A stretch of 64,000 bases of DNA. Source: Ricordea florida. Its lineage: Eukaryota > Cnidaria > Anthozoa > Corallimorpharia > Ricordeidae. The translations under genes were made by a program, and so were the position numbers. The stretch covers positions 3,761,655-3,825,654 of the forward strand of contig OX453274.1 in NCBI GenBank assembly GCA_949710005.1, given 5' to 3'. The stretch's first letter is position 1, and each line of letters starts with the position of its first letter. The notes below the pieces were generated by a model. That model made no database searches. It was not told where the DNA came from and saw nothing but the letters and a program-made list of their open reading frames with translations. Below are positions 57,876-64,000 of the stretch, in pieces.

Positions 57876-58373
57876 TTAGAAGTGGATGTGTCGGATCATA
57901 CAAGCCAAAACGAAAGGAATTTGGTTGTATGTACATCCTTCACTGGCTTCCTTAACTTTGCCAAGGCGGTCATGAGTGAGCAATAATTGCTTTAACCGAG
58001 AAAACAAGTCCTTGGTCACATTCAGGAGTTCTGCTATGTGTTCAGGATCGACATTCCTCCCAGCAGCGAACGCATCGATTGTATAAACTTCAGCTGTAGC
58101 CCTTTGAACTCTCAGTTCGCGGGATATTGCGTCAAAATCTTTGCCCTTTGAAAATGGGTCCAGAGCCCTCAACTTGTTAGAAAGGTCGTTTTGGTAAGAT
58201 TTCCGCACAGGTCCCTACTTCATTATGCATGCTGTAGTTGAATTGTCTTGGGAAGTGCGCGTGCAAATATTTCTGAGAACGAAACCGTACGGCTACAGCA
58301 TGCACAATGAAGTAGGGACCTTTGAGGAAACCTTACCGTCGTTTTTCCCGTACAGTCTTAGGAGACGATTTTT
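57876..58373 (-). pseudogene. Helix-turn-helix-like ORF split by a MITE
   Basis: Minus strand from an acceptor at 58374 (TTTTTACACAG): a short open run ending CTAAGACTGTACGGGAAAAA, then the 145-bp MITE, then an open frame with DLSNKLRALDPFSKGKDF, DAISRELRVQRATAEVYTID and LLNVTKDLFSRLKQLLL, to a stop at 57876. Removing the insert and one target copy leaves the two parts in one frame. The middle resembles the C-terminal helix-turn-helix of RecQ-type helicases, but the helicase core is absent here. Function in the transposon unknown. Confidence 0.5.
58193..58337. repeat. 145-bp hAT-type MITE with 8-bp target duplication
   Basis: GTCGTTTT flanks both sides (58185-58192, 58338-58345). The ends are GGTAAGATTTCC and GGAAACCTTACC, followed by AGGTCCCTACTTCATTATGC and its inverse. 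Same family as 3520-3630. An 8-bp duplication is typical of hAT transposases. Confidence 0.88.
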
Positions 58374-58851
58374 CTGTGTAAAAAGCGTTATTAGAAGAAG
58401 ACATTCTAGATGCTAAGACGAACCAACCACCGCAGCAAACAAAAGACAACTCGAAGATCACGACAACCATTTGACTGCGACAGGTCTGCACTGGATCACA
58501 ATCGTGACAGCTGATGCGGTATTCTTTGATGGCTACGTCGCGTCAGGCATCCTCCTGCGTTCTGTAGGTCGTAATTTGAATTCCTCGCTAAATGGCGCAT
58601 ACAAACTCCAAAATTTTTACGTCTTAAGTTTTTTAAATAGCCTATGATTTTACTAGCGGAATAAAAAATTGTTTTTTTAGGAGGAAAATCTGTGAACTTT
58701 TCGAATGAAATTCAAATTTCGCGCTTTTCGCTGCATTGACCAATTAGAGCATTCAGATTTAATTTGATTAAGGAAATTAGTCCCTCAAGAATAACTGACG
58801 CTATTGCCGCGGCCTATTGTTTTTCTGCCTGCTTCTTAGCTGGACCATTAC

Positions 58852-61800
58852 TTAAAGGTGTCCGTTCGCAGGCCAGGTTACCTGGCAATTTTAACGCACT
58901 TGAGAACTGCTGAATTTCCGCCATTATTCGGTGATGCCTTTTTGAAAGTAATGTAAATTTTGTGGAAATCGATTTCACTCGTCCTGGAAGTACATCCCAG
59001 CAAGGTGATCTCCGAGATATTCAAGAAATATGAGCACAAGATCGTCGCCGAGTAAGTTCGAATATCGTGAAAATCAACACGGGGAAAGCACGACTCAAAG
59101 CCGGGATAGAGAAACGACAGCAGGGAGAATAACAACAGCCAAGACAACAACTGATCGCTCCAGAAAAAGGCAAACGAAACAGCAGGGAAAAGGACTAGGA
59201 ATTCAATCAAGTTAGTTTTGAATTTGAATGTGTTATTGATAGAAATACAGGACATGAGTGAACGATTACATAACGAAATATATTGGCGTAGTACATTTAG
59301 CAAAACGACTTAGAAGGGACACCGAGTAAGAACGACTTCAACGATTGGAGATATCTCTGGAAAATAATTCTATTAGTCTAAAAACGGAATCGGAAGATGA
59401 CCAACAGATTACAAGAGAATGTAAATAGGTATTTTTCATAATAAAACGATAGCGTTTCCAGTTTGAAGTAATTCCCAACACAGAGAGTTGCAGTTGTTAT
59501 AGCAATCATTTATAACGATGTGATCTGATATCATTGCAACAGTGAAAATATTGTAAATTTTCTTGATCTGGCAGTTCTGTTAAACATTTTCAACAGAATA
59601 TATACCCTGTGTCACTATAAAGTACTGGTTCTGCAATATTATCAGTGATCAATGCGATCATTTCAAAATAAAGCAAATGTGATTACTGAATTCTGAGTAG
59701 TATTTCTCTTTGCTCTATATATATGTATGTATTCTCTGATTGAAAGGTTTCAATAATATTGCGTAGAGACAACAAGTTTCATAGCCTTTTCACAATGGGT
59801 CAGTTTTACCTTAGAGTGCAATGAACCCCCCTCCCCTGATAATATTGCTATCTAGAACCCCTGCCCTTTTTTCACAAATGAAATGTTAATTCAAGCCTTA
59901 ATTTGAAAAGTTAGACATAACATATTAACTTTGTTACTTTCTGCTGTTTACTTTATTTTTATGATGTCAAATATCAATATTTCATAACAACCACAACATG
60001 CAATTAACCTTTTACATTGGAAAAACTTTATAAAGAAGAAAATAAATTTTGTAATGCCAAAATGTTTATGATCTTTCTCATATATTCATTGCAAGTGTGC
60101 TGTATGTAGTAACAAGTGTTTCAAGTTTCCTAAATGCCCTATGCTTTCAATGATTTTCCACACAAACTGTATAGACAAATGACTGCACTAGATTCTAAGC
60201 CTTAAAGAAGAAATGGTATTCTTTGGTGCTGTTTTGATTACTACCACCTCTGATGGAAAGTCTATTAAGAAGATTTTTGTATTGCTTGTAGTAGTAGAGT
60301 AACAATATCTTTACCAAGATTAGGACATGCATCCCACCCCATAAAAATATATTATGTTTAACGTAAAAAATATAACAATAATAATATCAATACCAGTAAT
60401 AATAACAGTAATGATAATAATAATGATAATAATATAATGATAGTGCTTCTCGTTACCATATGTCATTGGTTACAAGTTCAATACCTTTGCCTGCCATGAC
60501 TTTTTCGATGAAATACCATGCGTATATTAAATCTTTCTTCTGTAGTTTTTATAATAGAAATTTTCATATATTCAAAATAATGTACTATTCTCTGTTTGGT
60601 TATGGATATTTTGCCTGTTTCTGTAACAGCACAATTAAACTTTCATGTGGTATACAGTTTTGACTGATTGATGTTGATTTCACATTATTTTTTTACAGGA
60701 CTATGTAGTGCAGCAATAATTATCAACATATTGAGATTTCAGTAACTCTTTCTTACATGTATTGATTTTATGAGATGACCTAAAAATAGCACGACCACAT
60801 ACTATACAGTCGGCACACACTATTACTAAACCTTTATTTAAACTTTTTGTAGAATCCAATTGTTTTACCCCCAATTTTTATTTTATGTAATGACATTGTA
60901 TCTCACACTTCTGTTGATATGGCATCACTGGGGGTACTACTGCAACTGAAGAGAGTACATAAATTGAAACATGCACTATTCATAATGCTCTCAATTGTGG
61001 TTACCTAGGAATGAAATAATGACTGCAGTAGACAATAATATATCTAGTCAGAAGATTCTTCTTACAATGAATCTCATGCAATTATAAGCAAAAAACATAA
61101 ACAAAAAATAATTGGAGCATTTAACTCATCCTCGGTGTAAGAACATATTGTGTTTAAAAGGGATGTACAACAAAGAAGACAAAGCAGTAGACTCAGACTA
61201 AGAAAATAAAACTAAAAAAAACACAGGTTTTTACACCGTGGTAAACACAAGCATTCATATCAACTATTCAAGATTTCCCCTGCAAAAGATTTACAATCAT
61301 TTTCAATTTGTGGTAAGTGAATATTATTGTGATACCTCATCGACTCTGTATTCCCTGTCAAGATAATAAATAATTTTACTTCTATTCCCTCTGGTGCAAT
61401 CTCAGTGGCAGTGAAAGAGCTAAATGAAGGTCAATTTTTAAACACTGTGTTGACCGGTATACTGATCATGTAATTTGCACCAATAAAATAAAATATAAAA
61501 GCATTGTGACTTCTTCAAAAACTAGCTTCGCGAGGTTTTTGCGGGAGTCGTATTTCTAGTTTTAATATTCCTGTTCGGAAATTTTCGTTTTTCCAAAATT
61601 TTAAGATGGAAGACAGTGTAACTGTTATTCATTATTCTAAAATCGACAAATCAGTCGTTTCAAAGGAAGTCGTTATTTCGTTATTCTGTCCCGGAAAATA
61701 GACATTATGCCATTATTCCATTATTCCACAATTAGATTTCCGTTATTCGTATTCTATTATTCCTCTCCTCCGCACGAAAACGACTCAAGAATTTAATTAC

Positions 61801-62334
61801 GGCGGCCCAAAAGTACGGTGGCCCAGAAGGGTCACACATAAAAATTGAAAATGTTACTGCAAATTAAAAATTTTAACCTGCAAAACATTTTACTGGTTGT
61901 AAGGCCAGGTCGCACGGCTCAAACCAGGTCCATCAGTTATTCACAGCGGTTACTTGGTTCGTCACGCAACGCTTCTATTCAATTATACTTCTTTCCGGGA
62001 GAAGCACTACGTGACGAGCCAAAAACAGGCTATTATTGCAGGAGGATAGTAATCTTGAAAATTGCTGTGTTTGCAAGCTCAGCACAGTCAGGTCAAACTC
62101 AGATTCGAATTCATTTTCCCCAGAAACCAGTTTTAATTCAATAGATTAATGATCCACTTCACAGCCTTTCTATAACTTCGGCCTCCAATTGATTCGGACA
62201 CTTTGGTGGTCTAGGCTACCAGGCTTCGCACTCGTTCGAGCGCCTTTTCCAGATGCAACGTACTGCGTCGCGCGAGGGTAATTACATCACGTGATCCACC
62301 CTGTCTGTCTCACGTTCGTATCTTCGTATGCAAC
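58852..62334. other. AT-rich spacer, no gene recognised
   Basis: A 61-codon Ser/Thr/Arg-rich ORF (59030-59215) has no supporting features. 59400-61500 is AT-rich with (TAA)n at 60370-60440. 61520-61800 is a repeat with many TTATTC words; the rest is unassigned. Confidence 0.5.
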
Positions 62335-62380
62335 ATGGCGCATGGCGGGGCCGATAAAGAGGTTATCGTACAACAACCAG
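62335..62380 (+). CDS. First coding exon A of an unknown gene (15 codons + 1 base)
   Basis: ATG GCG in context CAACATGGCG opens MAHGGADKEVIVQQP and ends CCAG/GTATCA in phase 1. It matches the exon at 63260 in length, phase and the VQQP ending. Too short to identify; the rest must lie beyond the right edge or in exons I could not find. Confidence 0.45.
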
Positions 62381-62867
62381 GTATCATTTCCATGCGTTTA
62401 TGGATTTTTCGCCTAATTTCCAATATTCTTCGCGACATCTCCTATTTTAAGACTGCTCTCTTTGCCTTAAAGCTCTGTATAATTTTATCTGGTGATTCTA
62501 GAAGTACAGTGTGACGGTTAGCCAGATTTTCGTTTTTCCCCATTCATTAGGATAATGCATGTAACCATCTTTTTGTTTTTGATGCACGTAACAGTACGGT
62601 TATAGCATTCATAACGAGGTATTGAGATATACAGAAAACTATCCGAGTTCTCAGCTGACAGGTCCACATTAAGTCAGCTATCCTTTAATGCAAGAAAGTG
62701 AAACTAGTAGTTTTGATTAGGGAGGCATTTATCGAATCCTTTAAGTATGTTGCTCCTCCAGTTGAGCATTCTGAGGGTGCAATGTTTCTTATTGCTGATT
62801 CAGTAAAGTAGGACTAGACAGTACATATCCTCGGGTAGTATTTCAGTTGTTGTATTATATCTCTCCA

Positions 62868-63136
62868 TTAGTACGCACGCTGTGATTGGTCAATTTAGCG
62901 GGCCGTACTTCACACTACGGCCCGCTATATTCAAAAGTTTTTTTTTTGAGATACAATAAATATCTTACAAACCTCGTTTTTCTCGGTCAGTACTGCAAGT
63001 TATGGATCCTAGTCTTTTCAGTCCACTTGGATTTATAGCACGCGCGCTTCGCGTTTGGGCTATAAATCCGAGGGGAAAAACTCGGTCCGTAACTTACAGT
63101 AGGGATCTCGAACTCGGTTTAATAGTTAGTAAGAGG
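62868..63136 (-). repeat. Palindromic element, copy 2 of 2
   Basis: GTGATTGGTCAATTTAGCGG, TACGGCCCGC, CAGTACTGCAAGTTATGG and CTCGGTCCGTAACTTACAGT match the element at 36751 in reverse. It sits between the two similar first exons at 62335 and 63260, about 125 bp upstream of the second. Confidence 0.85.
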
Positions 63137-63259
63137 TATGTATTCTAGTATTTTGTTGAATATTGCTGAACTGTTTCTTGGTGTCACGCCCGTGGAAAAA
63201 CCTTGTAAACTCGTCATTGGCATATTTCTAGTTTGTTTTCCTATCGTAACGTTTGTAAA

Positions 63260-63305
63260 ATGGCGCAGGGTAAACAAGTTGGAAAACCTCTCGTGCAACA
63301 ACCAG
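63260..63305 (+). CDS. First coding exon B of an unknown gene (15 codons + 1 base)
   Basis: ATG GCG in context AAAATGGCG opens MAQGKQVGKPLVQQP and ends CCAG/GTAACG in phase 1. Same 46-bp length and phase as the exon at 62335, sharing CAACAACCAG/GT. Either an alternative first exon of one gene or the start of a tandem duplicate. Confidence 0.45.
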
Positions 63306-63614
63306 GTAACGCTCTTATATACAGTCATCGACTAACTACTGAATTCCCAATCTTTTTTAAGACACGACTTTGATTTTAAAATTACTGTCACATCTTTACA
63401 ACGTTGCGTAGTTTCATCTCCAAAATTTTCCTCATTCTAGGAGATCGATCGACTAGAGACTTTTAGACCACTTCTGAAAAATAGCTATAAATGGAAGCCG
63501 TTTTGATTCGAAGGTTGTAAGCAGTTACCCATGATTTCAAAAGTTGACAGAATTTTAAGAATAAATGTGATTCATCAGTGTGCCACCAGCTGCAATGTTT
63601 GCTCTTGCATTGTA

Positions 63615-63618
63615 GCCC

Positions 63619-63662
<44 letters not shown>

Positions 63663-64000
63663 CGCTGTGAAGGGTATGGTTTTCAAGCAGTTTACTCTAG
63701 CATAGGGTATATAAATCACAGCGTTTGGGTCTAGGATAGGGCATCATTTTTCAAGAAACTGACCTGTTGGTTGAGAATAAAAAAAAAACTGAACTAGTAT
63801 AAATAAAATCATTTTTGGAGAGAGAAACGATTGTGGTATAAGGTTTTGTTTTGGCTAGACTGTGCTAGTGGAATACAGCTACTCTAGAATAGGAGTGATT
63901 TGGGGGGTTTACTCTAGTATAGGGTAGCAAAATTCAGCTGCACCAGCTCTGGTATAGGCTAAGGGTTTCAGGGTTCCAGCGGCACATCCCCACCCAGAAA
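63615..64000. repeat. G-run-ended MITE, cut by window edge
   Basis: Starts CCCGGGGGGGGGGTACTGCC with TATGTGCCGCTG nearby; near the right edge the inverted CCAGCGGCACATCCCC appears. Body repeats TCTAGTATAGGGTA and TCTAGAATAGG. Related to 29285-29748 by its terminal words. Confidence 0.75.

Larger units (their letters stand above)
55504..58851. mobile_element. 3.35-kb DNA transposon flanked by TTAA
   Basis: Ends GTAATGGTCCAGCTAAGA and TCTTAGCTGGACCATTAC are perfect inverted repeats, each next to TTAA (55500-55503, 58852-58855). Weaker inverted similarity continues inward (AGGCAGGCC / GCCTGC). TTAA duplication fits piggyBac or Kolobok-type elements; the termini lack the piggyBac CCC. It carries two decayed ORFs, one per strand, and a nested 145-bp MITE. 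No transposase catalytic domain was recognised. Confidence 0.8.

Noticed and set aside
63138-63335. 65-codon plus-strand ORF over the second first-exon candidate
   Set aside because: Different frame from the MAQGKQVGKPLVQQP exon, partly inside the palindromic MITE; no support.

Overview
The window is nuclear DNA from an animal, most likely an anthozoan cnidarian and probably a stony coral. The genes have many exons with GT-AG introns. The encoded proteins resemble vertebrate orthologues (CENP-I, TMCO3, DGAT2/MOGAT, WDFY2). Introns and spacers are full of tRNA-derived SINEs, LINE fragments and short inverted-repeat elements of the kind common in coral assemblies. The species call is an inference. 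Exon coordinates were read by hand from splice sites, reading phase and protein similarity.

Layout. (1) 553-2161, minus strand: 5' end of centromere protein I (CENP-I), four exons, continuing off the left edge. (2) 2510-15145, plus: complete 11-exon TMCO3-type cation/proton antiporter (692 aa), divergent from CENP-I across about 350 bp. (3) 15146-19277: convergent spacer holding inverted copies of a 106-bp satellite and other repeats. (4) 19278-26736, minus: a 538-aa single-pass protein with three CUB domains and a proline-rich tail carrying PSAP and PPPY motifs. (5) 27906-32313, plus: a 4-exon, 337-aa DGAT2/MOGAT acyltransferase, with a 1.6-kb composite transposon in its first intron. (6) 33707-43740, plus: 12-exon WDFY2 (407 aa), including one GC-AG intron. 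(7) 43741-49418: no gene seen; holds a 2.49-kb inverted-repeat element inserted in a satellite copy. (8) 49419-51907, minus: an unrecognised gene with a Cys-rich exon and a 351-residue terminal exon. (9) 55504-58851: a 3.35-kb transposon flanked by TTAA, with two decayed ORFs. (10) 62335 and 63260, plus: two near-identical 46-bp first coding exons whose continuation lies beyond the right edge.

The genes do not form a pathway; they are ordinary housekeeping or membrane genes of an animal. The accessory interest is in the mobile DNA: nested insertions with readable target-site duplications, a 106-bp satellite at four places in both orientations, and two transposons carrying broken protein-coding genes.
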